A stretch of 64,000 nt of DNA from Zea mays (GCF_902167145.1 NC_050096.1:181943825-182007824), one strand, 5' to 3'; counted from the first letter of the stretch, positions 45,757-56,373 are shown. The notes: generated by a model from the letters alone, not told the origin. A program made the numbers and translations.

Positions 45757-47760
45757 ATGGTGGGCGGTTGGCTGAGGAGGAGGAGGGGGAGGAGGAGCAG
45801 GACGGCGGACGAGGCAGAGCAGGACGAGGCACAGCAGGCGGCGCAGCAGGATGACCTTGTCCAGCAGCAGGCGGCGCAGCAGGACGACGACGACCAGCAG
45901 CAGACCGCCTCAGGTTCTGGCGCCTCAGGTTCGAGGAGCATCTACCTGTGAGGTCCCGCGAGTCTCCCTCAGCATCCCATACTTCGGGACAGGCGGCCGC
46001 TGATTCGGCCGGATGGGGAGAGGCATGTAACTTTATGTTCTTCATTCTTGTTCATATTATGTGTTCAAAATCATAATATAAACTAATACTTTTTATTTAT
46101 CACTTGGACAGTTCTTGGACGGTTGTGGATTATGTTGGGGGTCATCGTCGCCTCCCCAATGGCATCCTCGGCCTGCTGTGCAGGGAACACTTCCCTGGAC
46201 TGGTTGAGTACGCTGGAGTGACGAGTCCAGCCTACAGCTTCGACCACTACGCCGTCGCCCTCGATGCAGTAGACCGGGACGACCGGGAATTCAATAACAA
46301 GGCGGAGCGGGTGAAGCAAAAGCTGTGGGTAAGTCTTAGTATAATATAAAATATGTCGCATTCGTTGCAAATTCTTGAAATAATGTATGGATACATCGTT
46401 TTGGTATGCAGGATTTCTTCATATGCTAGGCTGGATACGAGGCTAGGGTGGATGTGGTGTCCACCACGAGCTGTAAGAAGCTCGTCATAGACATGCAGTA
46501 TGAGGCCCGAATCCAGGCCATCGTCACCTACCATGGCTCCGTCCTTGGGGAGAAGGTGACCAAGCAGCAAGCCCGAACCATGTTGTTGACCAGGGACCAG
46601 TACCTGCAGGTAAAGTCATCCATGTTTGGTACCAGTACTCCATGCATGAATTTTATTTTATCTTCTGATATGCACTTTACATGTTTACTTTGTAGATGAT
46701 TCCGCATTGGTGCGCCGCACATCCTCTGTGCTGAGAGCAGATGGTGGATAGGTGGTGTTCGACTGAGTGGGACGAGGCGCACAACGCTAGCCAGGAACGG
46801 CGTATGATGATGCAAGGTCCCTCCCACCACCAAGGCAGCCGGAGCCTGGGCCCAGAAGCATGGGTAAGCCCTCTTTTTTATTTAGGTATATAACACTGGA
46901 TTAGATATTATTTCTAACTATCTCGTTGGTTTTCTTGCAGTCGGCGTCACATGGTGGCTGGCCTTGCTCCATCTTCTCGGCCTATGCTATGGCCTACAAG
47001 GGCAAGGCGACGTCCGACGTCACCTATAACCCGGATGATGGGCCCGAGGCCTACACCAACCCCACCGTCTACAACCGCCTTCATGACTACACCGCCGTGG
47101 CGCAGGAGGTCCATGGCCCAAAATATGATCCGAGCACCAAGCAGATCGACCCCGATGTGCTCATGAGGGTCGGAGGAGGCAAGAGACATGGGCGGTACTG
47201 GATTGCCGATGGGGCAATTGACTCGTCCTCCACTCCCACTCTGTCTCAGGTGCGAGCAAGGAGAATGGGCTCGAGTCCAGCCATACGACCTCAGCACGAC
47301 TGCTCACAGCATCGCATACAACAACTCGAGGTTAGTGCTTCTGTAACTCGTCCTTCCTTGAGTTATATACCTTCTTTTTGAGTTACTATAGCGTTGGCTT
47401 GTAATATTACAGACCCAACTAGAAGAAGAGAGGAGGGAACGTCAAGAGATGGAGGCGAGGATAATGGCGGAGCAGGAGGCTTGCCTGGCGGCTGATCAAA
47501 GGATGGCAGAGATGTTCCAGTACATGCAGAGTCTTGGCGCCGCACAGGGTTTCGCTCTGCCACCTCCATTGTTCCCTGCAGTTGACCCTGCTCTGTTCCA
47601 TACTCCTATGAGTATCAAAATTGTAGTTACATGTTGGTAATGCATCTGGTATAACACATGCAATCTCTTCTCTGTGCAGGGCCAATCTGGGGCAGCATCC
47701 AACAACCCTCATGAAGGGTACAGCCCAACGCAGCACCAGTCCAACTGCCCACCTCCATGA
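45757..47760 (+). pseudogene. TNPA-type (Transposase_24-like) gene of CACTA-2, three premature stops
   Basis: This is the second CACTA gene, expected to bind the subterminal repeats and assist transposition. Seven exons can be followed: 45757-46026, about 46110-46328, 46411-46610, 46696-46862, about 46940-47331, about 47414-47612, and about 47680-47760. GT/AG borders are clean. Features in order: basic MVGGWLRRRRG start, Gln/Asp-rich low-complexity segment, SWTVVDYVGGHRRLPNG, YEARIQAIVTYHGSVLG, CSTEWDEAHNASQERRM, a YNPDDGPEAYTNP block, and a coiled-coil (EEERRERQEMEARI). Stops at 45949-45951 (CTG TGA GGT), near 46428 (TGC TAG GCT) and near 46722 (TGC TGA GAG) look like C-to-T decay. Otherwise the frame is open. 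Confidence 0.8.
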
Positions 47761-48034
47761 GAGTTATGTTTTTAGTGTTTCGAACACAAAACTTATGTTG
47801 AATACTTGTCAGAGCTTGTGAACTTGTGTTGATACTTCTGAATTTCTGTTAATATTGTTTGTGTTGAGAACCTCACAACTTATGTTGAATACTTATGTCA
47901 GAATTTGTGTTAATACTGTTTGTGTTGGCTATATATGTCTGTGATGATCTATGATGTATATATGTGATATCTATGAAATATCTTTTGTTTGTTTGGATGG
48001 AATAGGGAAAACAAATAAAAAAGGTGTGTACTGG
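47761..48034 (+). other. 3' flank of the TNPA-type gene
   Basis: AT-rich sequence with repeated TTGTGTTGA/ATACTT words, probably 3' untranslated region. No further gene. Confidence 0.4.
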
Positions 48035-48492
48035 TCACTTTGCCGAGTGTAACACTCGGCAAAGCACCTCTTTGCCGAGTATAATGGCTCTGGCACTCGA
48101 CAAAGAAGCACGCTTTGCCGAGTGCCATACCAAGCACTCGGCAAAGTACCTGACATGGGACCCCTCTGGCAGATTCTTTGCCGAGTGCTGCCAGGCAGAC
48201 ACTCGGCAAAGGTAACTCCTTTGCCAAGTGTCACCTAGGACACTCGACAAAGACGCCGTCTCCGTCACCCGGTGCCGTAACGACTGCTTTTCTTTGCCGA
48301 GTGTTCTCTAGCACTCGGCAAACCACTTTACTGAGTGCCCAAGAAAAAGTACTCGCCAAAGAAGGCTTTGCTGATGCACTGTGTGCCGAGCCCTCTTTGC
48401 CGAGTGCGACACTCGGCAAAGTCTTTGCCGAGTGTTTTTAAGGCTTTGCCGAGTGCTTCAGACACTCGGCAAAGCCGTCGATTCCGGTAGTG
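48035..48492 (+). repeat. right subterminal repeats and terminus of CACTA-2
   Basis: Dense TTTGCCGAGTG/CACTCGGCAAA repeats end in ATTCCGGTAGTG at 48481-48492, the inverse of the left terminus. Confidence 0.92.
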
Positions 48493-48645
48493 TATGATAC
48501 TAATGGTTGCAATGTGGTGGTAAAACAACTAGATTAAAATAACAAAATTTATGTATGGCTAGGATCACAAATTGATTATGAAACCTTTTCTCATAACAGT
48601 ATAACACACATTTTGTATATAAGTAGTATACTGGTATTATATATT

Positions 48646-48674
48646 CCTGTTGCAACGCACGGGCACTCAGCTAG
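48646..48674 (+). mobile_element. Helitron 3' terminus with hairpin and CTAG
   Basis: The stem CCTGT (48646-48650) pairs with ACGGG (48659-48663) with one T-G wobble, around loop TGCAACGC. CACTCAG and CTAG follow, ending at 48674 before T. This is the typical grass Helitron 3' end. Confidence 0.75.
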
Positions 48675-48803
48675 TGAGTTATAAAGATTGCAGTGGGGTG
48701 AGTTGGGAGGAAGGGGCATTTGTATTTATAGGCGCGCATCCAGGGTTGAGAGCATGCGTCTTCTAGAGAAATCAATGGCCTCGACATATTTGAAGGGTAC
48801 ACA
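48675..48803. other. host sequence between the Helitron and CACTA-3
   Basis: 129 bp with no recognised gene. It ends in ACA, the CACTA-3 target duplication. Confidence 0.5.
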
Positions 48804-49145
48804 CACTACAGTAAATGAAGTTACTTCCGACGGCCCAAGCCGTCGGACATAAGCCTTAAACCGTCGGACATAAATTATGTCCGACGGTTTCTGGTTATGT
48901 CTGACGGTTTCTAGCCACCGGACTTAACGCGTCGGAAATAAGGTTATGTCCGACGGCCGCCACCCACCGTCGGAGCTAACGTTTCACAACCGTTTTACCT
49001 GTCGTCTATGGGACCCACAGCAGTTATGTCCGACGGCTCGCGCTAGACCGTCGGACATAACAAACCCTTATGTCCGACGGCCTAGTAAACCGTCGGACAT
49101 AACAAACACTTATGTTCGACGGCTTACTCTAGGCCGTCGGAAATA
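48804..49145. repeat. left subterminal repeats of CACTA-3
   Basis: Repeated TATGTCCGACGG and CCGTCGGACATA in both orientations follow the CACTACAGTAAA terminus. 49146-49500 is AT-rich with ACATATACTCACAATC-type short repeats and no gene. Confidence 0.85.
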
Positions 49146-49519
49146 ACAAATTCCAGAAATTGCACAAAATACTATATTTTAAAAAATCTGACATTTGCAA
49201 AATCAAAATAGATTTCATGCACATATACACATTCACAATCACAAATATACTCACATAAGTATTCACAATCACAAATATACTCACATGTATAGTATTCACA
49301 TTCACAAATTTAACATAACGACATATATAGTTCCAAATGGTTGCAACAAGTGTTTAAAATCAACATATAGGTCCAAAATCCAAACTGACATAGTGTTCGA
49401 CGGATAGTCTTTCACATGAAAGGTTGCAACAAGTGTTTTGCATCACTATCACTCACAATCACAAATATACTCACATATATAGTGTTTTGCAACAAGTGTT
49501 TTAAAATCAACAAGGTTTC

Positions 49520-51649
49520 AAGTTTGCATACCAAAATCGGTATTTGTTGCTCAAGCTTCTCCATCATCTCTTTCTTTATTTCTTTAGCACATAGATGTCT
49601 ATAAAAGTAGCTTAGCTCCGCTAAAGCTTTCCAGACATCATTTTTTACAAAACCTCGAAACATAACAGGAAGGAGTCTTTCCATTATTATGTGGTAGTCA
49701 TGACTCTTCAACCCAGAAAACTTTCCCGTCTTCAAATTCACAGACCTTCTAAAGCCCGCGGCGTAACCATCTGGGAAGTTTAAGTTTTTCAACCATTTCA
49801 TCAATTGTTTCTTCCTTTTAGGTTTAATACTGAAAGGAGCACGTGGCTTCTTCTAGTTCTCTCCTATCTCCATAGTTGGTCTTATACAAATTAAGGCCAA
49901 GTCTTTTCTAGCCTTAGGGTTGTCTTTTGTTTTGTCAGTGATATTCATGCAAGTGCTGATAATGCTTTCACCCATATTTCGTTCCTGGTGCATCACATCA
50001 ATGTTATGCATTAGAATCAAGGCTTTCATATAAGGGAGTTCCCATAGACCACATTTGTGAGTCCAATTATGCTCAGTTCCATAACCTTCAAAACGATTTC
50101 CATGTTCGTTTAGTTTCAAATCATTAAGTCTCGCGAGAATCTCTAGACCACTATGACGCTTGGGTGGTCCCCTCGTCACAATCGTGTCCTTTTTAAAAGC
50201 GTTCCTATCGAACCTGAACGAGTGATCCTCTGGCAAAAAACATCTATGGCAATCGAAGTAACATATCTTTCCACCAAACTTTAGTCGAAAGCATAAAGTG
50301 TCTTCAACGCATATCGGACATGTCAAAATCCCATGGCAACTCCATCCAGCAAAGATACCGTAAGCCATAAAATCATGAATAGACCACAAAAACGCGGCTC
50401 TCAGGTTGAACTTTTGTTTCTTGTAACAATCGTACGCCTCGACTCCTTCCCATAAAATTTTCAATTCTTCAATCAGGGGTCTCATCATCACATCGATCTT
50501 TGTTCCAGGATGATCTGGACCAGGTATTACAAGACACAAGAAAATAAATTCATATTTCATGCAAAGAGCTAGTGGAAGGTTGTATGGAACAGCAAAGACG
50601 GGCCAACATGAGTAGGACGTTGCAGTTAGATTGAAAGGCGAGAAACCATCTGTTGCCAAACCGAAGCGGACATTGCGCACTTCATCAGCAAAGCTGGAAT
50701 CAAAAGCATCTAGTGCCTTCCATGCATCTGTATCAGCTGGGTGCGCCATGACATTTGGATTCTCACGTACCCCTTCTTTGTGCCACCTCATGTGTCTGGC
50801 TGTATTCTTGGAGATAAACAAACGTTTCAACCGAGGTATAAGAGGCATGTAACGAAGCTGCTTACGTGCAATATTCGTCGTAACGGTCAAACCATCGTCG
50901 TTTTCAACCTCAACGAATCTACGCTCACCACATACAGTACACTTCTTCTCACCCGCGGTCTCCTTCCAAAAAAACATACAATTATTATCACAGACATCGA
51001 TTTTTTCGTAGTCCATACCGAGCCCAGAGAGCAACTTTTTGGACTGATACATGTCCTTTGGCATCTTGTGATTCTCCGGAAGTACATCACTGATCAAGTT
51101 CAAAAGCTCCTTGTAGCAGTTGTTTGAGAATGGAAACTTAGACTTAATAGCCATAAGTCGAGTCACAAATACAAGGACGGTCACTTTCGTGTGCTTATGC
51201 AATGGCTCTTCGGCAGCTTTAAGGAGCTCAAAGAACTTCTGAACCTCAGGTGTAGCTGGATCCTCATAATCGGTGGGTTGATCGGGGTTCTCCGAATCGA
51301 CGGTTAGAAGCTCATGGCGTACATCGTCAAGCATCTCTTCCATCCTATCATAGTCCCCCTCTTCATGTGACTGAACTTCCGACACAATACGAGGAGGTGG
51401 GTCCTCACCGTGGTGCACCCACACCTCATAGCCTGGCATATAACCGTTCTTGCAAAGATCTATCGACATAGTCCTCCTGTCAAGGAAATAAATGTTCCGA
51501 CACTTGCTACAAGGGCACCTTACATCGGTTCCAGTCTCTGACCGAGCAAAAGCACGGTCGAGAAAAGCATCAGTCTTGGCAACCCACTCACTTGATAGAG
51601 CACCTCTTTTCTTTCAACCTTCATACATCCATCGACGATCCTCCTCCAT
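49520..51649 (-). pseudogene. TNP2-like transposase of CACTA-3, one early stop and C-terminal truncation
   Basis: The ATG at 51649 starts MEEDRRWMYEG, followed by a TGA and then GALSSEWVAKTDAFLDRAF and CPCSKCRN of the transposase-associated domain. From 51469 to 49853 a 538-codon frame is open and holds the Transposase_21 domain (MHNIDVMHQERNM near 49990). After a stop at 49853 the same protein continues about 49804-49520 (FPDGYAAGFRRSVNL, LSYFYRHLCAKEI), the start of the DUF4218 region, and is lost after KLETL. DUF4216 is absent. Much less decayed than the CACTA-1 and CACTA-2 transposases, so probably younger. Confidence 0.88.
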
Positions 51650-51754
51650 ACTAGATACGAGATTTTAACTTGATTAGTTAAGTAAATCACGCCCCTAATC
51701 TAATAAACCACACTAATACAAGGAAAATCATTTCACGAGACCCTAAATCATATA

Positions 51755-51915
51755 AAATGACCTTATTTCCGAGGGCATTATAATTACCCTCGGAATTTAA
51801 AGTTTAAATCATATAGGAACCACTACATAACATTGTCACGGGTGACAAATCATATAAAATGATCTTATTTCCGAGGGCATTATAATTACCCTCGGAAATT
51901 AAAAGTTTAAATTAT
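51755..51915. repeat. duplicated AT-rich segment with CCGAGGG/CCCTCGG foldbacks
   Basis: CCGAGGGCATTATAATTACC followed by CTCGGAA occurs at about 51769 and 51869, each within a longer duplicated stretch including ATCATATAAAATGA. It lies upstream of the CACTA-3 transposase start. Confidence 0.7.
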
Positions 51916-52081
51916 CTAAACACCACTAAGTAGACGAAAACAAATTAAATTAATTACATAATCAAATTTCGGCCATCACACACAATAAATTAAACAATAT
52001 TTAACATAATAATTATTTAACAACAAAAATTGTAACTACAAAACAATATTAACATATACAAAATAATACTTTAACTACTCA

Positions 52082-52490
52082 CTTGAGAGTGCGGGGCGGG
52101 GCGGGCGGGACTCCGGCGTGGGCGGGGCTGCGATCGGCGGCGACGGGGCAGCACGGCGGTGACGGAGATGACTGCGCGGGCGACCGGCGTGGGTGTGGCA
52201 GCACGACGGTGGCTGTGGCGGTGTGGCTACACGACAGCGGGCAGCACAGCGGGCGGGGCGGGCAGCGCGACGATTGTAATACGGGCAGCGCGACGGGCGG
52301 GGCGGCCGCGGGCTGCATGGCGGGCGGGGTGGGCAGCGCGGCGGCGTGTGTGGCGACGGGCGGGGCAGGCAGCGCGGGCAGCACGGCGGGGCGCAGCATG
52401 GTGGCCGGTAGGGCCGTGGCGGTGGCGGGCAGCACGGGGACGACGGTGGCGCGGGCTGGGAAGATGGAAAATGAAATAGTGTTCCCTGGC
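52082..52490. repeat. GC-rich low-complexity block of CACTA-3
   Basis: Imperfect GGCGGGCAGCGCGGC-type repeats. ORFs on both strands (52083-52526 plus; 52079-52435 minus) are Ala/Gly/Arg/Pro low complexity and are not considered genes. It is probably the leader or promoter region of the minus-strand transposase. Confidence 0.6.
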
Positions 52491-52499
52491 CGCGCGGTT

Positions 52500-52681
52500 A
52501 AATCGCTTTATCTCCGATGGCTATAATACGGGCCGTCGGAGATAACCTTATGTTCGACGGCCCTCTGACAGCCGTCGGAGATAGGGCGTTATGTCCGACG
52601 GCCAGCTCAGGCGCTCGGACATAAGGCTACCTCCGACGGTCTCCTGCGTGGGCGTTGGAGATGTTTGTTTTTACTGTAGTG
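52500..52681. repeat. right subterminal repeats of CACTA-3
   Basis: TCTCCGACGG/TATGTCCGACGG units end in TTTACTGTAGTG. Confidence 0.85.
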
Positions 52682-53496
52682 ACATCGGACGTGCATGCAT
52701 CTAGTTAAATTAGCTCATTGAAAAGTTTGAGGTAAGAAATTTAGACAATATTGTTTAGGGAGACTATATGCATGTGGGCCGGGTCCCCATAGAAACTTAT
52801 ACAATATTGTTTAGGGCGACAATATTGTTTAGTGCGACTATATTCAAGTTTTAGTTAGTCTCCGAACTTGGTATGCTATGTTGTTTGGATCCTCCAAACT
52901 TGATATATTTTAAATAGTAAAATAGTAATTTCCATATATATGTTTAAGTTACATATTTTAAATCAGTAAAATAAATATATTATTAATATAATATAGAAAA
53001 TAGATTACTCTTGTGTAGTAATCTCACACAACATAAACGAATCAAATAGTCATCTATTTGATATTGACACTACATGCTAATTAGAATTTTATATAATAAC
53101 AAATTATTATTAAATTGAGCCACGAGCCAGCTCGTAAGCGGGACCGTTGGCGCGTTCTAAGCATTGAGCCATGCTGACCCACAGCGAGACCGAGCCAGCT
53201 CGTCAAGTTTGAGCTTTTTTTACAGGCCTACATGCATAAACGGAAAGTTCTCAGACACATACACATCCTCTATGTTTTGCAAGCACATATATATAGATCA
53301 AACTCATCGAAGTTACATAATCTATGGGGTGAACATCATCGTCTTATTCGATTGTCTACTTTTTTAATTTCTCCACTAATAACAAACTAGGACAAACAAC
53401 ATACTTATTATTTGCAAAGAAAGAAGTTGGCTGGAGCATGCATTGCATATTGCATCGTCGTCCGGCCACACTGCCGCCTGCCTCGCACGCGCGATC
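52682..53496. other. AT-rich flank downstream of the thaumatin-like gene
   Basis: No gene is seen. A motif ACAATATTGTTTAGGG recurs at about 52746, 52801 and 52822. On the minus strand a near-canonical AATAAT at about 53405-53410 could serve as the poly(A) signal of the thaumatin-like gene. Confidence 0.4.
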
Positions 53497-54030
53497 TCAC
53501 GGGCAGAAGGTGACCTGGTAGTTGCTGTTGCCGCTGCAGGCATGGGTCTTGGTGTTGTCGCTGGGAAACAGGTAGGCGTCTGGGCAGCTGGGCCCGCCGC
53601 AGTTGAGGGTCACGCCGGTGCTGCACGAGAAGAGCATGGCCAGGTTGTAGCCGTCGATCACCGAGATGTCGTAGAAGTCCTGGCTGCCGCCGCCGCCGAT
53701 GGTGAACTCGGCCAGCGTCATGGGAGGCTGCCCCGAGAGCGTGCAGGAGAGTGCGCCGCCGCAGTCGCCCGTCTGGCAGCTCCCGCTGCCGCCGTTGAAG
53801 GAGCACCCCGTGCGCCCCCACACCCTGCCGGACTGGGTCCCCGCCGGCACGTCCACGGTCCACGTCTGCCCGGGGTCAAGCTGCGTGCCGCCGCCCACCG
53901 GGGTGGCCGCCGGCCACACCGTCGAGCCGCAGTTGTTGGTGATGGTGAATGTGGCCGCCCTCGCACTGGTGGCCACCAAGGCCGCGACGAGGAGCAAGAG
54001 GGCCGAGGAAGCAGCAGCCCCGGACGCCAT
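53497..54030 (-). CDS. small thaumatin-like protein (PR-5 family)
   Basis: This is a complete intronless gene of 177 residues, the only intact host gene in the window. Residues 1-25 form a signal peptide (hydrophobic [11 protein letters not shown], then SARA/ATF), so the product is secreted to the apoplast. The mature part of about 152 residues starts [17 protein letters not shown], the thaumatin family signature, and has ten cysteines. Large thaumatin-like proteins have sixteen; the ten-cysteine, short form lacking the second domain is typical of cereals. Acidic-cleft residues (RVWGR, LAEF, YDIS, DGYN) are present. Family members respond to pathogens and some bind glucans or inhibit fungi; that role here is inferred. 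A TATA box lies 113 bp upstream. The sequence shows no lesion. Confidence 0.95.
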   Translation of the reverse strand: MASGAAASSALLLLVAALVATSARAATFTITNNCGSTVWPAATPVGGGTQLDPGQTWTVDVPAGTQSGRVWGRTGCSFNGGSGSCQTGDCGGALSCTLSGQPPMTLAEFTIGGGGSQDFYDISVIDGYNLAMLFSCSTGVTLNCGGPSCPDAYLFPSDNTKTHACSGNSNYQVTFCP

Positions 54031-54132
54031 GGATGCTATTCCTAGCTAATTGCGTTGTCTACGATGTGTGGGTACGTGGCTAGGGCTAGCTAAGAGCTTA
54101 ATGCGTTTGTAGTGTGGAGGAGTTTAGGGAGG

Positions 54133-54140
54133 ATGCATGC
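54133..54140 (-). promoter_or_regulatory. RY-type palindrome in the thaumatin-like promoter
   Basis: ATGCATGC lies just downstream of the TATA box in transcription direction. RY (CATGCA) elements are bound by B3 factors in seeds. At this position it may equally be chance. Confidence 0.3.
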
Positions 54141-54142
54141 GA

Positions 54143-54150
54143 TATTTATA
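54143..54150 (-). promoter_or_regulatory. TATA box of the thaumatin-like gene
   Basis: TATAAATA on the minus strand, 113 bp before the ATG at 54030, in GGCAGCTATAAATATCGC. Confidence 0.7.
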
Positions 54151-54694
54151 GCTGCCGGGAGAAGAAAAGTATACGGCCAATACGGGGATGAAGGAATGAC
54201 AAAATTACCCTTGAATCGATCATATCGCCAGTTTTGGGTGACATTGAGATTGGGCTGTTCCTTTCTTTCCTTTCCCGACCTATTTCAGACAGTTAATTTC
54301 CTGTGTAGGATGCAACAGTAAAATTAAAAATATTTCCTGACCTATAAATTTTGTTCTTTGGCGGTTAATAAATAAAAGCGCGCGCGCGCCAGTAGAAATA
54401 TAAAAAAAATACCAACAACAAATATGTTTTCTGTACTAGTATGCTGAAATTATTATGACAAAATTAATTACCTCTAATATGAAGCTTCGTGCACAAACCA
54501 ACCATGTCCTCCAAATTAAGTTAGGCAGTAACGCAACGGTAGGCGGCGTGATTGGCTGCGGTATCATCCACAAAATTCTATACGTACGTAGAATTCTACG
54601 CGCCGTGGAAATCCAAATCCTACGCTACAAGGCCAGACTAAACGACAGCATTGGCAGCACATCAATATTAATTACACAAGTGCTTATTCGACTG

Positions 54695-54698
<4 letters not shown>
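54151..54698. other. upstream flank of the thaumatin-like gene
   Basis: No gene. A short (GC)n run lies at about 54378-54390. Likely promoter-distal sequence, ending at a (TA)n microsatellite. Confidence 0.4.
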
Positions 54699-54745
<47 letters not shown>

Positions 54746-54764
54746 TTATTTATTTATTTATTTA
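54699..54764. repeat. (TA)n then (TTTA)n microsatellite
   Basis: About 21 TA units (54699-54741) are followed by about six TTTA units up to 54764. Confidence 0.95.
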
Positions 54765-54769
54765 TAACG

Positions 54770-56370
54770 GAAGCTCTGGCCTTCCGATAGTCATGGGAAG
54801 CCTTAGTGGTCACGCACATCAGGATGGTGGTCACGCACGTGGTTAGATTGGGCCAGTGGGTTGCGTGTGTTCGCGCGATTGTGGGGCACGTTTATGCATG
54901 TGTAAACATGTGTTATGTTTTGCGTAAACAGAAAGTGCACACGTAGTGGGGTCGAGTTGGGATGGACGAAAGTGGGCCAGCGTCGTGTTTGCTGGTCGGG
55001 TAGTTGGTTCCTACTCGTGTTTATGCTAGCATATTTAATGGTTCAGACTTGCATAACTGGAGAGCGGCAACAAACTTTTCATTGGTTCGTTTATGTGGGT
55101 CCACACACCACCGTAATTAGCGCGCCAACGAAGCCGGAAGTAACCGTATATATGGGAACAGAAAATATGGAGCCAATCGTGCGTAGGAGCTCAGACGGAT
55201 TTTAGCGTAAAACGTGAACCAAAACAGCGTAAATGGGTATGAATTTTTGTGTAAATCATCGATCTATTTCATACCGAAAACATGCATGGAAACAAAAAAA
55301 ATCTGATTTAAATGCTTTATTTTATCCATAAATATAGGATCTCTCCAACATCCATGCATCAAGGCTCGTTACAACCAGTTTATGATATATACTGATACTA
55401 ATTATACTACACGATGAAGTTATTTATGCACTATAGTAGACTGCGTAAAAATATATTTTATACTGCATGTGCACAAATTTAGTATGACAAGAATGTGAGT
55501 TGAAAAGGAAATGGATCGGCATACGCGAGATTTATGGAATCGTGGCAAATGACCTCATTTCTTATAGCAGTTACCTTTTTCTAAATTTCTATTTTGTTGC
55601 GTAAATGTGTGGGTCGTAAATATATCTTATACATATGGCATAAATGGTAGGAACCCAATACACATTGGATTAAGTAAATGAGATAATGCATAAAATCAAT
55701 AAATCATTTGCATAAAATGTGAATAGAAATATCATAAATAGGCAAAAAGATGGAAGCGGAGCCATAACTGAATTATAGGTCGTAAAAAACTATTGACATT
55801 GACAAAAATATGTATACAAAATAGTATAAAAATAGGACCGCCGCCCTACGGAACCGTCGCCTCGCATCTCGGATGCGCCACCACTTCGTGCCTAGGGGAG
55901 GCTGCCGTATTCGCTCGCGCCTAGGGAAGTCCGCCATCGCCGCTCCCACCTCACCGTCGTACGCAACTCAAGGGGTCGCTGCCACGTGCATCGCAGGGAG
56001 ACCCTGTCGCGCTCGTGCCCCCCAGGATCCACCGTCGCGGTCGATGCCACCTCACCGTCGTGCACATCTCATGGGGCAACCGTCGCGTGCGTGCCCTCGG
56101 GATCCGATGCCGCAACCGCTCCCACCTCGCCACCGTGCGCGCCTCAGGAGGGCCATCGTCGTGCGCTAGCCTCAGGGATCCGCCGTCGCGAGCGTGTCCC
56201 CCCAGATCAGCCGCATATGCCTCTCGGGGGTGGGGGCGTAACTATCGACGTCGCTAAAACTAAACCCTAGAGATATGGAGCTTCTTTTATAGACGCTTCG
56301 GACCTGGTGCGATTGAACCGGCTGACAACATCAGGTCAGAGCTTTCGCCAAGTTATTAGAAGCACAGGGC

Positions 56371-56373
<3 letters not shown>
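54770..56373. mobile_element. DNA element bounded by TA microsatellites (TAFT- or Micron-like)
   Basis: The left border GAAGCTCTGGCCTTC and the inverted right border (GAAGCCCTGTGCTTC, complement of 56359-56373) form an imperfect 15-bp inverted repeat. Both borders abut (TA)n tracts. Elements that insert into TA microsatellites are known in grasses (Micron in rice; TA-flanked Mutator-related elements in maize), and this 1604-bp segment fits that pattern. The interior is rich in GCGTAAA-like words, and 55850-56230 is a GC-rich block with low-complexity ORFs that may be captured exon material. No transposase is present. Confidence 0.5.

Larger units (their letters stand above)
35800..48492 (+). 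mobile_element. CACTA-2: CACTA transposon with TNP2- and TNPA-type genes
   Basis: The termini are CACTACCGGAAT at 35800-35811 and ATTCCGGTAGTG at 48481-48492. The flanking trinucleotides are CAT and TAT, an imperfect duplication. Both ends have dense TTTGCCGAGTG/CACTCGGCAAA subterminal repeats. Inside are a large foldback, a TNP2-type transposase (split by a solo LTR) and a spliced TNPA-type gene, all on the plus strand. It carries a full set of CACTA functions, although each gene now has premature stops. Confidence 0.93.
22264..48674 (+). mobile_element. non-autonomous Helitron carrying a PP2C fragment, interrupted by Gypsy-2 and CACTA-2
   Basis: The left end at 22264 reads TCTCTACTACTTAT and is preceded by A. 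It fits the maize Helitron 5' consensus as I recall it (TCTMTAYTAMYHNW) at every position. The right end has a short hairpin (CCTGT/ACGGG stem with loop TGCAACGC at 48646-48663), then CACTCAG and the terminal CTAG at 48671-48674, followed by T. Insertion between A and T is as expected. Removing Gypsy-2, CACTA-2 and their duplications leaves about 1583 bp: 22264-22715, 34848-35799 and 48496-48674. No RepHel gene is present, so it would need a helper. The gene fragment is in the same orientation as the Helitron, as is common for captures. Confidence 0.7.
48804..52681 (-). mobile_element. CACTA-3: internally deleted CACTA transposon
   Basis: The ends are CACTACAGTAAA at 48804-48815 and TTTACTGTAGTG at 52670-52681, with a perfect 3-bp duplication ACA (48801-48803 and 52682-52684). 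Both ends carry TTATGTCCGACGG-type subterminal repeats (48830-49145 and 52500-52660). One TNP2-type transposase remnant runs on the minus strand. No TNPA-type gene is present and the transposase lacks its C-terminal part, so it is non-autonomous. Confidence 0.93.

Noticed and set aside
52083..52526. 147-codon Gly/Ala/Arg ORF in CACTA-3
   Set aside because: Low-complexity GC-rich repeat; the opposite strand has a similar Pro/Ala ORF.
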